A stretch of 64,000 bases of DNA from Shewanella benthica KT99 (lineage in GTDB: Bacteria > Pseudomonadota > Gammaproteobacteria > Enterobacterales > Shewanellaceae). A model generated the notes under the pieces. The model was not told the origin of the DNA and ran no database searches. It saw only the letters and a list, made by a program, of their open reading frames with translations. Position 1 is the stretch's first letter. Every line of letters begins with the position of its first letter. Both the position numbers and the translations under genes were made by a program. Location of the stretch: positions 62,001-126,000 of the forward strand of contig NZ_ABIC01000003.1 of NCBI RefSeq assembly GCF_000172075.1. Reading direction: 5' to 3'. Shown here in pieces: positions 40,485 to 50,322 of the stretch.

Positions 40485-40513
40485 AGCTCCTAGATTCTAG
40501 GAGCTAGGTTTTT
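40485..40513. terminator. CTAG-type terminator between GST and thioesterase
   Basis: AGCTCCTAGA-T-TCTAGGAGCT perfect stem with a one-base loop followed by AGGTTTTTTT. It overlaps the stop codon of the thioesterase gene on the other strand. Confidence 0.85.
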
Positions 40514-41042
40514 TTATATTTCGCTCTTTCTTCAGTTGTAAAAACTGCTTCCACTTCACCACTTCCGGGGGGAGTTCAGGAGCCGGACCTTCGAAGTTAA
40601 CTTCCTTGATCATAGTCTCAATGGGAACTTGCTTACCTCGACACACAAACACGCCGCGTACATGTACTATGCAATGCAGGGCCTTTGCACTAACAAACCT
40701 ATGTTCGATGTAGAAGTATTTCTCATCCCAGCCCACCAGCTTGGTTTCTATCTCAAACTGAGTGAAGGGCTTAATGTCTCTGATGTAAGTAAATTCGGCA
40801 GCATTGACGATTGGCATCCACTTCATCTTGATGAACTTCTTCAGGAACCCCATCTCGGCCATCATATAGGTACGGGCCAGATCCAGAAATGCCGGATATC
40901 TTGAGTTAGTCACATGCAAATTTATATCACAATCAAAAGGCAAGGCACGATAGGTGATACGGCTGGTGTCGAGAAAACCGATAGAATTACAATGGCGTAC
41001 TCGCCAGATAAAGAGCCAAATTAGCCTGAAATAGAGATTCAT
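40497..41042 (-). CDS. Acyl-CoA thioesterase family protein (4HBT-type)
   Basis: A 181-residue hotdog-fold protein of the 4HBT_2/THEM6-like type. Seen: ITYRALPFDCDINLHVTNSR (the strand-helix start of the hotdog with catalytic Asp/Asn), YPAFLDLARTYMMAEMGF, and WDEKYFYIEHRFVSAKAL. The N-terminus has a short hydrophobic segment (LIWLFIWRV) that could be an anchor. It probably hydrolyses acyl-CoA or acyl-ACP, but no substrate is known. Downstream end overlaps the GST terminator. Confidence 0.83.
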   Translation of the reverse strand: MNLYFRLIWLFIWRVRHCNSIGFLDTSRITYRALPFDCDINLHVTNSRYPAFLDLARTYMMAEMGFLKKFIKMKWMPIVNAAEFTYIRDIKPFTQFEIETKLVGWDEKYFYIEHRFVSAKALHCIVHVRGVFVCRGKQVPIETMIKEVNFEGPAPELPPEVVKWKQFLQLKKERNIKKPSS

Positions 41043-41221
41043 TCACAGTCCTTACAACTAATACTTAAAACACGATTCTAAAAACGGCCATTAAAAGACG
41101 AGACTAAAATACAGTCCTTTAAAAAGAGCCAGAAAGGCTAACAGAGGTCATACCAGATCACAAGTCGCTAATGTAGAGTCTAATGTAAGGGTAAAACCAA
41201 GCCTTAATACCCATAGGTATA

Positions 41222-41274
41222 ATACCATTCCATATAAGTATCTGGTCAGTTCAGATACTTACTCGAAATGGTAT
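41222..41274. repeat. Imperfect long inverted repeat, MITE-like
   Basis: Left arm ATACCATTCCATATAAGTAT... and right arm ATACTTACTCGAAATGGTAT pair over about 23 bases with 4 mismatches around a short loop. Flanked by TATAATACC-type short repeats. Could be a small non-coding mobile element or a hairpin. Confidence 0.55.
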
Positions 41275-41290
41275 AGAATCAAAGCAGCCA

Positions 41291-41328
41291 ATTAAAGTGC
41301 CAATCGGAAAACCGATTGGCACTTTAAT
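41291..41328 (-). terminator. Terminator of prlC
   Basis: ATTAAAGTGCCAATCGG and CCGATTGGCACTTTAAT form a perfect 17-base-pair stem with an AAAA loop, about 60 bases after the prlC stop. Confidence 0.85.
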
Positions 41329-41386
41329 GACTGATGCAGAGCGCTAAGTCAGGGGGGCGCTTTCGACTTTGCAAGCTATCGGATTT

Positions 41387-43429
41387 TTACTCGCCGCCGA
41401 TACCACTGTGACGCAGCAAAGCGTCTATCTTAGGCTCACGGCCACGGAAGCGTTTGAACAAGATCATCGGCTCTTCACTACCGCCCATCTGTAAGATATT
41501 TTCAAGGAAACTACGACCCGTTCCCAAGTTAAATATCCCCTCCTCTTCGAAACGCGAGAAAGCATCGGCTGAAAGCACCTCGGCCCACTTGTAGCTGTAG
41601 TATCCTGCCGCATAACCACCGGCGAAGATATGCGCGAAGCTGTGCTGGAAGCGATTAAAGTCGACGGCTTTGACCACGGCAACTTGTCTACGCACTTCAT
41701 CCAGTTTGGCTTGAATCTTAGCCCCTTGCTCAGAGCTATATTCCAGGTGCAGTCTAAAATCGAATAGCGAGAGCTCGAGTTGACGCAGCATCACCATGCC
41801 CGATTGGAAGTTCTTCGCCGCTAACATCTTGTCTAACATGGCTTTCGGTAATGGCTCACCGGTTTCATGATGTCCGGATATCTCGGCTAACGCCTCCGCC
41901 TCAAAACACCAGTTTTCCATAAACTGACTAGGCAGTTCTACCGCATCCCAAGGCACACCATTGATACCAGAAACGCCGGCAACATCTATCTTGGTGAGCA
42001 TATGGTGAATACCATGACCGAACTCATGAAACAGGGTGGTTACCTCATCGTGAGTAAACAAGGCAGGCTTGCCGTCCACTGGAGCGTTAAAGTTACAGGT
42101 CAGATAAGCCACAGGATCTTGCAAACCATTAGGGGTCTGACGACGGCCACGACAATCGTCCATCCAGGCACCGCCACGCTTACCTTCACGGGCATAAAGG
42201 TCTAGATAGAAGCTACCTCTATGTACACCGTCACTATCGCTAATATGGAAGAAGCGCACATCCTTATGCCAGCTATCGAACTCTTGCTGCTCCTTAACAC
42301 TGAGGCCAAATAGACGAGACACGGTATAGAACAGACCCGAAAGCACCTTGTCTTCGGGGAAATATGGGCGTAGTAACTCTTGAGAGATCTCGTATCTGTG
42401 ATGCTTCAGCTTCTCGGCATAGAAGCTTAGGTCCCAGGGCTGGAGCTCACTTACATCGAACTCTTGCTGAGCAAATTCAGTCAACTCCTCCAGCTCGGTT
42501 TTGCCTTGATCTTGAGAGCGGCTCGCAAGTTCATTAAGAAATTCCAGCACTTGCTCAGGCGTTTCGGCCATTTTAGTGGCCAACGACTTATGCGCGAAGC
42601 TCTCGAAGCCGAGTAACTGGGCTAGCTCGTGGCGCAGAGCGACTATCTCATCCATCAAGGGGCCGTTATCATATTCACCGGCGAAGGGGCCTTGATCGGA
42701 TGCACGAGTCACAAAGGCGCGATAGCACTCTTCACGTAAGTCACGATTATCACTGTAAGTCATCACGGGTAGATAGGATGGAATATCTAAGGTAAATAGC
42801 CAGCCTTCTAGCTCCTTGGCTTTAGCCATGGCTTTGGCTGCGGCAATCGCAGACTCGGGAAGACCGGCTAAGTCGCCCTCATCTGTGATCAGCTTACTCC
42901 AGGCCTGGGTGGCATCGAGCAGCTGATTCGAAAAGCGACTAGTCAGCTCAGACATACGCTTGACCAGCTCACCATATCTGAGTTTGTCTTCATCGCTGAG
43001 GCCGATACCTGACAGCTCGAAGTCACGCAAACTGTGTTCGATAACTTGTTTCTTGGCCTGGCTCATCTGTTCGAATTCACTCGAAGCTCTCAATGACTTG
43101 TAGGCTTCATAGAGTGGCTGATGCTGACCGACAAAGGTGCCGTATTCAGACAGCAGAGGCAGACAGGCATCATGGGCCTCGCGCCACTCTTCACTACTGA
43201 CAACAGAATTCATGTGAGACACTGGTGACCAGATCTTGCCTAGCTCATCGTCCACCTCTTCTAGAGGGGCCACTAAATTATCCCAGCTAAAGGGAGCCGA
43301 CTGGGCTAGCACTAGATCTATTTCACTGCGGCAGTTGGCGATACCTTGCTCTACAGCCACCTGAATATGTTCAGGTTTAATCTTCGAAAATAGGGGTAAC
43401 TTGGTGCTGGTAAGCAAAGGGTTGCTCAT
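41387..43429 (-). CDS. prlC: Oligopeptidase A (M3 metallopeptidase)
   Basis: A 680-residue cytosolic zinc endopeptidase that degrades signal peptides and other oligopeptides. The HEXXH zinc motif is LFHEFGHGIHHML near residue 470, and the third ligand Glu lies in the VELPSQFMENWCFE segment (QFMENW motif). N-terminal and C-terminal helical regions are of normal length. In E. coli prlC is adjacent to rsmJ; here the two are separated by about 14 kb, with insertion-sequence remains between. Monocistronic. Confidence 0.95.
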   Translation of the reverse strand: MSNPLLTSTKLPLFSKIKPEHIQVAVEQGIANCRSEIDLVLAQSAPFSWDNLVAPLEEVDDELGKIWSPVSHMNSVVSSEEWREAHDACLPLLSEYGTFVGQHQPLYEAYKSLRASSEFEQMSQAKKQVIEHSLRDFELSGIGLSDEDKLRYGELVKRMSELTSRFSNQLLDATQAWSKLITDEGDLAGLPESAIAAAKAMAKAKELEGWLFTLDIPSYLPVMTYSDNRDLREECYRAFVTRASDQGPFAGEYDNGPLMDEIVALRHELAQLLGFESFAHKSLATKMAETPEQVLEFLNELASRSQDQGKTELEELTEFAQQEFDVSELQPWDLSFYAEKLKHHRYEISQELLRPYFPEDKVLSGLFYTVSRLFGLSVKEQQEFDSWHKDVRFFHISDSDGVHRGSFYLDLYAREGKRGGAWMDDCRGRRQTPNGLQDPVAYLTCNFNAPVDGKPALFTHDEVTTLFHEFGHGIHHMLTKIDVAGVSGINGVPWDAVELPSQFMENWCFEAEALAEISGHHETGEPLPKAMLDKMLAAKNFQSGMVMLRQLELSLFDFRLHLEYSSEQGAKIQAKLDEVRRQVAVVKAVDFNRFQHSFAHIFAGGYAAGYYSYKWAEVLSADAFSRFEEEGIFNLGTGRSFLENILQMGGSEEPMILFKRFRGREPKIDALLRHSGIGGE

Positions 43430-43698
43430 ATTTATTCCTCAGCAAATTAACGAGTATGTCTAAGAGATATGGGCGAAGAGAGTCATATTCAAGCAGGATC
43501 GCTAAATTCCGGTATAAAGTGCTTACCTAGCAGACGCAACCCGAGGAAACATTGATCAGGTTCAAAATATTGATTTACTCATCACTTACACTTTGGCTAT
43601 TGATAACCCGCCCACAAATGAAACACGTTCTCATTTACATTTAAAAGGTAAGGAATATCATCCTCCCATAAACACACTTCGCCTAAATCAGTTGAATT

Positions 43699-44475
43699 AT
43701 GCACAAGATTATTACGTTACCGCTCGTTGCCATTCTGGTCATGGCAACTTTGTCCGCCCATGCAGATAATATTTCCAGCTTAGATGACTCGCATCACATC
43801 AATAGACTACCAGCAAACAAACAGGCTGAAACTCAGTTAGTTGTAGACTTAGGCTGGGACTCTAAATACGTATCTGAAGGCCGTGATAATCTCGACGGCG
43901 GTGGTATAACTTGGGGCACTATTGCCGTTCAGCATGGTAATCTAAACATCTATGCAACCGGCGGACGCGCCGATAGCCAAGACTACAGCGAGTGGAACTT
44001 TGGCCTAGAGTACACCATGTCACTTGCAGACACCGTCGAGGTCAGCTTAGGTTACCAAAGACTCGAATTTTATGGTGATGAGCGCTGCAGTGATAATGAG
44101 TTGTTCGCCAGCTTAGCTTACCAGGCGCAAACCTGGTTAATCCCCAGCCTAAGCTATACTTACTCTACCGAGGCTGGCGGCTATTTCATCGAGGCAAGCA
44201 TACATAGCCCTTGGCAATTGAGCCAAGGTCTTACCGTTACTCCCTACATTACTCAGGCATTCGACTTCCAATATGTCACCGAAGAACATCAGGGGGTTAA
44301 CCATTTTCAATTCGGTGTAGAGGCCGAATTTCTCATTAGTGAACGACTCGCCCTATCGGGCCATTTCAGCCACACCTTAGCCCAGCAAGATATCAAACTA
44401 GAGGCCAGAGCCGAAGGTAATGAGGCCAGCCTAGATCAGACCTATGCAGGCATTCATCTGACTTGGAATTTCTAA
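43699..44475 (+). CDS. Outer-membrane beta-barrel protein (TorF-like)
   Basis: A 258-residue exported protein with signal peptide (about residues 1-22, ending SAHA) and repeated amphipathic strands of aromatic/Gly pattern (WDSKYVSEGRDN, FGLEYTMSLADTVEVSLGYQ, FIEASIHSPW) ending in the barrel-type GIHLTWNF. The SKYVSEGRDN segment resembles the opening strand of TorF-type putative porins. Function unknown; probably a small porin or envelope channel. Own transcription unit. Confidence 0.8.
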   Translation: MHKIITLPLVAILVMATLSAHADNISSLDDSHHINRLPANKQAETQLVVDLGWDSKYVSEGRDNLDGGGITWGTIAVQHGNLNIYATGGRADSQDYSEWNFGLEYTMSLADTVEVSLGYQRLEFYGDERCSDNELFASLAYQAQTWLIPSLSYTYSTEAGGYFIEASIHSPWQLSQGLTVTPYITQAFDFQYVTEEHQGVNHFQFGVEAEFLISERLALSGHFSHTLAQQDIKLEARAEGNEASLDQTYAGIHLTWNF

Positions 44476-44677
44476 GCTGAATACGGTGAAGCAAAACTGA
44501 GTAGAGATAAACTTGGTTAAACCTCTCTTTATCGTCTAAATTTAGCCTTAACTTATGGTTAAAAGCGAATGGTGAGCCATCATCTCAGCCAATCTGCACT
44601 GATGGCAGGGAACGCCGTTCGCCTAATCTATATTTGCAGAATATAGACTCGAAGTGAGTAATACAGAGGAACAGGGA

Positions 44678-45217
44678 ATGTCACTCTTCAATATCCACAA
44701 ACACGTTGCGCGTCAGCATTGGTTAGTCAAGCCTATAGGGTTACTGCTGATCTTGTTAGTTAACTCTCCTTGCCAAGCTAACGACAGCACCTTACTCACC
44801 AATGCCGATGCACCTCCTCTGGGCATAGGTGTTGCCTTAGACAGTGAAGGTAAACCGATTGCCATGCCCACCACGGGAAGTGCCCTCGAGTATCAGCCGC
44901 CACAGCTCCACACCTCTAAAAAAAGCAAGAGAAAAAAAAGCAAACCCACTAAACGTGGCCATAAAAAAAGTGCCAACACCCGGTCAAGAAAGCAGAAGTT
45001 GGCCAGTAGAGCCCATGTCGCCAACGTTCCAGGTTGTCGCTGGCTCGACAAGCGCATGGATAAATTAGAGCGAAGCCTGTCTTACGCAGGCAATCAAACA
45101 AACTATGGTTTTCATCGAGACGAATTAAAAATAAGACATAGGGAGTGGCTGTGCATGAAGTGTGGTGCAGAGGGGCCAAACCAGAGAGAGCATGACTCTT
45201 GCCAGTATCGGCGTTAA
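44678..45217 (+). CDS. Secreted Lys-rich protein with C-terminal cysteine motif
   Basis: A 179-residue protein I do not recognise. The ATG at 44678 is used (AGAGGAACAGGG upstream) rather than a GTG at 44654. A signal peptide is predicted near residues 19-34 ([13 protein letters not shown]). The middle is very basic ([19 protein letters not shown]), probably disordered, and the C-terminus has CxxC and a further Cys ([18 protein letters not shown]), which could bind a metal or form disulfides. Located before gor. Might bind nucleic acid or murein, but this is a guess. Confidence 0.7.
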   Translation: MSLFNIHKHVARQHWLVKPIGLLLILLVNSPCQANDSTLLTNADAPPLGIGVALDSEGKPIAMPTTGSALEYQPPQLHTSKKSKRKKSKPTKRGHKKSANTRSRKQKLASRAHVANVPGCRWLDKRMDKLERSLSYAGNQTNYGFHRDELKIRHREWLCMKCGAEGPNQREHDSCQYRR

Positions 45218-45357
45218 CTGCAACTGCCTATCTTATAATATTGCAATTTTTTCTCTGTATTTCGGGTCTGCAGACAGCACTGGTTCAAGACATAAATTCC
45301 CTCTACAATGAGGCATGCTTTTTTCGAGCAACCTTTAAAGACTTTTTGGAGATAAAG

Positions 45358-46713
45358 ATGGCCCAACATTTTGACTATATCTGCCTTGGCGCAGGTAGTG
45401 GTGGTATAGCATCGGCGAATCGTGCGGCTATGCGCGGCGCTAAAGTACTTCTTATCGAGGCTAAAGCCCTCGGCGGAACCTGTGTCAATGTGGGCTGTGT
45501 ACCGAAGAAAGTGATGTGGTATGGCGCACAAGTCGCCGAAGCACTGCATCTGTACGCCAAAGATTATGGCTTCGATGTCACGGTAAATAAGTTTGACTGG
45601 AGCACCTTAGTCGACAGCCGTGAGGCCTATATCGATCGCATCCACGGCGCCTATGACCGCGGCCTGGCAAGCAACAAGGTCACCTTAGTCCGTGGCTATG
45701 GTCGCTTCGTCGATCAGCACACCATCGAAGTCGATGGCGAGCATTACACTGCCGATAATATTCTTATCGCCACGGGTGGCTCACCAACAATCCCCAATAT
45801 TCCCGGCGCTGAACACGGTATCGATTCCGATGGTTTCTTCGCGCTCAGAGAGCAACCTAAGCGTGTCGCCGTTATCGGCGCCGGTTATATCGCCGTCGAA
45901 CTAGCCGGTGTACTGCATTCTTTAGGCAGCGAGACTCATCTATTCGTGCGTAAACACGCGCCACTGCGTAGCTTCGACCCTATGCTAAGCGAAGCTTTGA
46001 TGGAGTCTATGGCTACAAATGGCCCTAGCCTGCACATCAATAGCACACCGCAAGCGGTAGAGAAAAATACCGATGGCAGCCTGACCCTTAAGCTTGAAAA
46101 TGGTGAGAGCTATGAAATTGATACTCTAATCTGGGCTATTGGTCGCAAGCCTTCTACCGCTAATATAGGTCTTGAAAACACTCAAGTTAAGCTTAACGAT
46201 AAAGGCTATGTCATCGTCGACGAGCAGCAAAATACTACCAACCCGGGGATTTACTGTGTCGGTGATATCATCCAAGGTGGCGTCGAACTGACTCCGGTTG
46301 CCGTTAAGGCTGGTCGTTTATTATCTGAGCGTCTGTTCAATGGCATGACCGATGCCAAGATGGATTATAAGCTGATCCCGACTGTCGTATTCAGTCATCC
46401 GGCGATTGGTACCATGGGGCTCAGCGAGCCTGAAGCCATTGCCGAGTATGGCGAAGACAATGTCACCGTCTATGTCTCAGGCTTCACCTCCATGTACACG
46501 GCAATCACAGCTCATCGTCAAGCCTGTAAGATGAAGCTGGTCTGTGCCGGACCGGATGAGAAAGTTGTTGGTATACATGGCCTAGGCTACGGCATGGATG
46601 AAATCCTGCAGGGCTTCGGTGTCGCCATGAAGATGGGCGCGACCAAGAAAGACTTCGATGCCGTTGTGGCTATCCACCCAACTGGCGCGGAAGAATTCGT
46701 TACGCTGAAATAG
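45358..46713 (+). CDS. gor: Glutathione-disulfide reductase
   Basis: A 451-residue FAD/NADPH enzyme that keeps glutathione reduced. FAD motif [14 protein letters not shown] starts near residue 11, the redox pair is in [16 protein letters not shown] (Cys42 and Cys47), the NADPH motif is [11 protein letters not shown] near 175, and the C-terminal HPTGAEEF carries the catalytic His of the partner subunit. The ATG at 45358 has TTTTGGAG about 6 bases upstream; the frame is open to 45199 but that would add an unrelated leader. Ends at a terminator. Confidence 0.97.
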   Translation: MAQHFDYICLGAGSGGIASANRAAMRGAKVLLIEAKALGGTCVNVGCVPKKVMWYGAQVAEALHLYAKDYGFDVTVNKFDWSTLVDSREAYIDRIHGAYDRGLASNKVTLVRGYGRFVDQHTIEVDGEHYTADNILIATGGSPTIPNIPGAEHGIDSDGFFALREQPKRVAVIGAGYIAVELAGVLHSLGSETHLFVRKHAPLRSFDPMLSEALMESMATNGPSLHINSTPQAVEKNTDGSLTLKLENGESYEIDTLIWAIGRKPSTANIGLENTQVKLNDKGYVIVDEQQNTTNPGIYCVGDIIQGGVELTPVAVKAGRLLSERLFNGMTDAKMDYKLIPTVVFSHPAIGTMGLSEPEAIAEYGEDNVTVYVSGFTSMYTAITAHRQACKMKLVCAGPDEKVVGIHGLGYGMDEILQGFGVAMKMGATKKDFDAVVAIHPTGAEEFVTLK

Positions 46714-46728
46714 TTATCATCTGCTTTT

Positions 46729-46758
46729 ATGGCGCTGAATGACTCAGCGCCATATTTT
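46729..46758 (+). terminator. Terminator of gor
   Basis: ATGGCGCTGA and TCAGCGCCAT perfect stem (loop ATGAC) followed by ATTTTTC, about 16 bases after the gor stop. Confidence 0.9.
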
Positions 46759-47163
46759 TCATCCTTACTATGGCTGGCACCGTTAATCACTTTAGTATTT
46801 TTGATGCTAATAGATAGTGCTGGCTAAAATAAAGTTACACTCTAATCCTCACCTCAAATAGATCGAACTCTCGATCTGCTATTCACATAATAAAGAGTCT
46901 ATTAAAGGTAGCACCTTGAGCAAGTTAGGGCTTGTTCAGCACTTGGGATAAGGACGCGGCTGCGCGCGGCCTATCCTTATTCATTAGAATTCCTTATCAT
47001 CTCATATAAAAATGGTTTTACTTTAGCCACATACGTAGGATCTTAAGCAAAAACTCAATATCTACATGATTAACCAATGTTATTTAATAAAAATTGGAAG
47101 TTGTACTCATCTCATGATCAAATAGTAAGTGCGAACCACTAATCAAAAATGAGAGAGCACAAG
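46759..47163. other. Non-coding stretch before IS4 relic
   Basis: A 405-base AT-rich stretch with an imperfect GC-rich hairpin at 46949-46980 (ATAAGGA/TCCTTAT outer arms). It may be the left flank of the IS4 element; no terminal inverted repeat was identified. Confidence 0.4.
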
Positions 47164-48431
47164 ATGAATTTTAACGCGATTCCTAGGCAACTGACAAATG
47201 TTCTTAACTCATGCAACATCACTCAATTAGCCAAACAGCGTCATTTCATGCAGCGGATGCGCAACATTTCACCCATGCAGTTGGTGCTGGCAATCCTCAA
47301 TACTTTGGGAACCAGAACCAATATTAACCTTGCTGATATTCATAAGAATTTATGCAGCCAACATGACATCGGGATCAACTATAAGCCCTTTCATAATAAA
47401 CTAAAAAACCAGAGTTAACTCAACTACTTAGAACTCTTGCCGAACAAGCCGCTAACGAGTGGCTACTCGAGTTAGTGCATAGAGTATTACCGAGTGAATA
47501 CCCCTTTAAGTCGATAGAGGCTCATGATGCTAGCTCCCTCAAATTGCACATTGGTTTAACTAAAGAGTTTCCCGGCCGATTCACCAAGACTCACCCGGCA
47601 GCCATGGAGTGACACGTGACCATGGATTTGATGTCTGGTCATTACAATTATCTGGGTATTTCTCCCGATTCAGAAAGTGAGCGGCACTATAATCCCTTTG
47701 CTTATGAAATACAGGACACCTTGCTGCTCATGGACGCGGGTTACTTTAATATTGATTACTGCTATCAAGCAGACAAACACGGTGGTCATGTAATTATGCG
47801 AACCAATGGTAAAATTAATCCCGATATAAAAGCGGCTTTTGATAGCCAAGGACTTGCGATAGAAGGGTTAATCGGTAAAAAAATAAAGCAACTTAAATGG
47901 CATCGAGAGCAAATAATCGACCTCGATGTTCAGTGGAAAAGCAAGCCAGGAACTCATCGGTTAATCGCCTTCTGGGATAGAAATAAATCGGCGATTGGTT
48001 ACCTCATCACCAACCTAAAGCGAGCACAATTCAGCGCTGATAAAGTAAGTAAATTATATGGGTTGCGCTGGCAAATAGAATTATTCTTCAATGAGTTAAA
48101 GTCATACAGCGGTTTAAAAACCTTCAATACTCGAGATAAAAGTATTGCCGAAAGTCTCGTGTGGGCGAGCATGCTTACCTTACTATTAAAGCGCTTTATC
48201 GCGAGGGCGAGCGGCCTAATACACCAAGTGACTATATCTACGCAAAAAGTCGCACGGTGTGCAAACGATTGGCTGCCTGACATTTTAAAAGCACTGTTAT
48301 CTGGACGTGAATACAGGATCAAAAAGACACTAAGGAAATGGTGCCGTTACTTCAGTGAGTATGCTTGCCGCGCTCATCCTAAAAGAGATAATCAGACGCT
48401 TTTTGTACAACTAACAGAAACTCATGTCTGA
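47164..48431 (+). pseudogene. Decayed IS4-family transposase
   Basis: N-terminal part 47164-47418 (PRQLTNVLNSCNITQLAKQR) runs into a frameshift in a run of A near 47405, continues in the next frame as PELTQLLRTLAEQAANEWLL with the DDE region HDASSLKLHIGLT, then is stopped by TGA at 47610-47612 where Trp is expected, and continues from 47616 (MDLMSGHYNYLGI) through the IS4 YREK block YGLRWQIELFFNELK to 48431. Two separate lesions, so inactive. Target duplications and terminal repeats were not found. Confidence 0.88.
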
Positions 48432-48483
48432 GAATGTATAACCCCTCATATTTAAAGGGCTACAGCTCCTTAAGGACTAACAT

Positions 48484-48624
48484 ATGAGCTGGAAGTATAA
48501 GGATAATGTATTAACTAAAGAGGAGGGATTTACACCGCAGGCTGATATTAAGAAGTTAAATGATTGGTCATTAGATCAAGGCAGCGTGCTGACTAAAACA
48601 AAATATGCATCGTTAGAATGGTAG
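48484..48624 (+). CDS. Small orphan ORF after IS4 relic
   Basis: A 46-codon ORF (starting MSWKYKDNVLTKEEGFTP, ending KYASLEW) close to the IS4 remnant end. A good ribosome site is not evident (AAGGACTAACAT lies before the ATG). Not recognised; possibly the tail or head of a broken gene. Overlaps a minus-strand ORF. Confidence 0.3.
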   Translation: MSWKYKDNVLTKEEGFTPQADIKKLNDWSLDQGSVLTKTKYASLEW

Positions 48625-48748
48625 TACTGCGTCCCCAAAAAACAGCCTCACCGGAGAGCAGCAATAAAATAGTGTAAATGAGTAGTAATAATGGTGCGAT
48701 TAAACCCAACACAGCAATTTCTACTTTTTGATATTTAGCTAAATCCAT
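48593..48748 (-). CDS. Small membrane-protein ORF, possible cassette remnant
   Basis: A 51-residue ORF on the minus strand, starting MDLAKYQKVEIAVLGLIAPL followed by LLLIYTILLLLSGEAVFWG. The first 40 residues have one clear membrane helix, and the tail after Gly39 looks like sequence from a junction. The ATG lies 24 bases after a possible attC site on the same strand, as for integron cassette genes. It lacks a strong ribosome site and overlaps the plus-strand ORF at 48484, so only one is likely real. Confidence 0.3.
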   Translation of the reverse strand: MDLAKYQKVEIAVLGLIAPLLLLIYTILLLLSGEAVFWGRSTTILTMHILF

Positions 48749-48771
48749 TTAATCCACAACACTTGAGAAAA

Positions 48772-48831
48772 ACATAACGTCTTAGTATTTATGCGTTGCG
48801 CTGTCTGCAGGGCATAAATCGCTTGTTGGAC
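48772..48831 (-). repeat. Possible degenerate integron attC site
   Basis: On the minus strand GTCCAAC (fits RYYYAAC) begins a 60-base imperfect palindrome, with ATTTATGC and GCATAAAT arms of 8 perfect bases around a 17-base loop, and ends GTTATGT (fits GTTRRRY with one mismatch). The spacer from GTCCAAC to the arm is 5 bases, as in many attC sites. The plus strand also carries a weak open reading frame through the site, so the call is uncertain. Confidence 0.4.
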
Positions 48832-49060
48832 TTGGCCGCAGCCCAATCTAAGTTATTTGGTACGCTTTATGCTATAGGAATTTGCTTTTTCTGGGTAGTC
48901 GTTTTTTATATCGTTAGCAGTTAATTAATTGATATTGCTTGAGCTTCATCACAGCCATTTCGTTGCCATTGTCATCTTTCTAGCTCTTTTATGCCGATAC
49001 ATGCCAACCTCCGGCTTCTAAAAACACTCTATCCCTCTCGTCGATATTAACACCAACAAG

Positions 49061-49246
49061 ATGTTGCTTTGCTACTGCCAGCAACGGCATCACCGTCACA
49101 ATTTCATTAGGGTGGCAGTGAAGGGGCATAATGATCTGAATACCACCCAGATATACACTCATGTTTTAGGCCAACACTATGCGGGAACGCTTAAGACCAT
49201 GAAGGAACGAGCTGCAAACACACTCACCAAGATTAAATTTTATTGA
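49061..49246 (+). pseudogene. intI: Integron integrase C-terminal remnant
   Basis: The open stretch contains GHNDLNTTQIYTHVLGQHYA followed by GT, the C-terminal box of integron integrases (THVLGQHFAGT is characteristic of IntI and differs from XerC/XerD). The active-site Tyr is in QIYTHV. Everything upstream of about 49100 is not recognisable as IntI, so the first catalytic residues are gone. Its direction (plus) relative to the attC-like site and minus-strand ORF to its left is the normal integron layout. Confidence 0.7.
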
Positions 49247-49327
49247 ATCGATAACTAAAATTAATTGAATTTATTGACACTAGCTCTCTGGCTATAATCA
49301 TTATCCGTTTTACTTCAACTCGATCCT

Positions 49328-50284
49328 ATGGCAGCCGACAAACAAACTTTGCAGCAAAAATACCCCTTAATTAAAAAGTATCTGCCTTTTTTCTTAATCG
49401 CATCCCTATGCCTGCTCCCCATTATCTCCTCGCCTATCGCCTTAATACTCGGTTTTACCTTAGCGAGTCTTGGTTTAGTGCCTGCCAACCTAGATATAGC
49501 CTCACTGACTAAGCGCTTACTGTCATATTCGATCATAGGCTTGGGATTCGGTATTCATCTGCAGACCGCAATATCTGCCACCTTAGACAATCTGCCGCTG
49601 ATATTAGGCTCGATATTTTTTACTTTAGTGTTAGGTTACTTATTGACTAAGGCACTGGGATTCGATGCCAAGACGGGACTCTTGATATCGACTGGCACGG
49701 CTATCTGTGGCGGCAGTGCCATCGCAGCAGTAGCCCCAGCCATCAACGCCAAGAGTGAGCAATCGGCGATTGCCTTAGCCACGGTGTTTATTCTTAACTC
49801 GGTCGCCCTATTCCTGTTTCCCGCACTGGGTCATCTGTTTGCCATGAGCCAATATGACTTTGGTGTATGGAGTGCAATAGCAATACACGATACATCCTCT
49901 GTGGTGGGAGCAGCCTCGGCCTATGGCGAAGAAGCCCTGACCACGGCAACGACCATCAAACTCGCTCGTGCATTGTGGATCATTCCAATCGCAATTATCA
50001 GCGCCCTACTGTTTGGCGGTGACAAGAAAAAAATAGCTATCCCCTATTTTATCGGCTGCTACTGCTTAGCCATCGCTATCGCTCACTGGTTTCCCCAGGG
50101 TCAAAGCGCCTATCAGGCCATTTTCGAGCTATCCAAGCGAGTATTGGTTCTGTGTCTGTTCTTGATAGGGGCGGGGATCACTGTGAGTAAGATGCGCGCC
50201 GCCGGGGCGAAGCCTTTGATGCTTGGGGTAACACTCTGGCTGTCTGTTGGCACAGGTTCGCTGCTGTATATTTTGTATGTTTAA
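49328..50284 (+). CDS. YeiH/UPF0324 family putative sulfate exporter
   Basis: A 318-residue membrane protein of the YeiH (UPF0324) family with about 9-10 helices. Family blocks are [12 protein letters not shown]-like [32 protein letters not shown] near residue 125, and [17 protein letters not shown] near 195. Members are annotated as putative sulfate exporters, but direct evidence is scarce. The start ATG has CGATCCT just before it and no strong ribosome site. Adjacent to the integron remnant on the left. Confidence 0.88.
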   Translation: MAADKQTLQQKYPLIKKYLPFFLIASLCLLPIISSPIALILGFTLASLGLVPANLDIASLTKRLLSYSIIGLGFGIHLQTAISATLDNLPLILGSIFFTLVLGYLLTKALGFDAKTGLLISTGTAICGGSAIAAVAPAINAKSEQSAIALATVFILNSVALFLFPALGHLFAMSQYDFGVWSAIAIHDTSSVVGAASAYGEEALTTATTIKLARALWIIPIAIISALLFGGDKKKIAIPYFIGCYCLAIAIAHWFPQGQSAYQAIFELSKRVLVLCLFLIGAGITVSKMRAAGAKPLMLGVTLWLSVGTGSLLYILYV

Positions 50285-50322
50285 AAGAAGGGCCTAGGAC
50301 CTAGTTTCTTTCAACTCTAATT

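Larger units (their letters stand above)
41043..41386. other. Gap between thioesterase start and prlC end
   Basis: A 344-base gap with two inverted repeats (41222-41274 and 41291-41328) and the promoter side of the thioesterase gene. No gene seen. Confidence 0.55.

Noticed and set aside
48778-48924. A plus-strand ORF reading through the attC-like site, ending FFWVVVFYIVSS
   Set aside because: No start codon with a ribosome site and no family, but it is the main reason the attC call is kept at low confidence.
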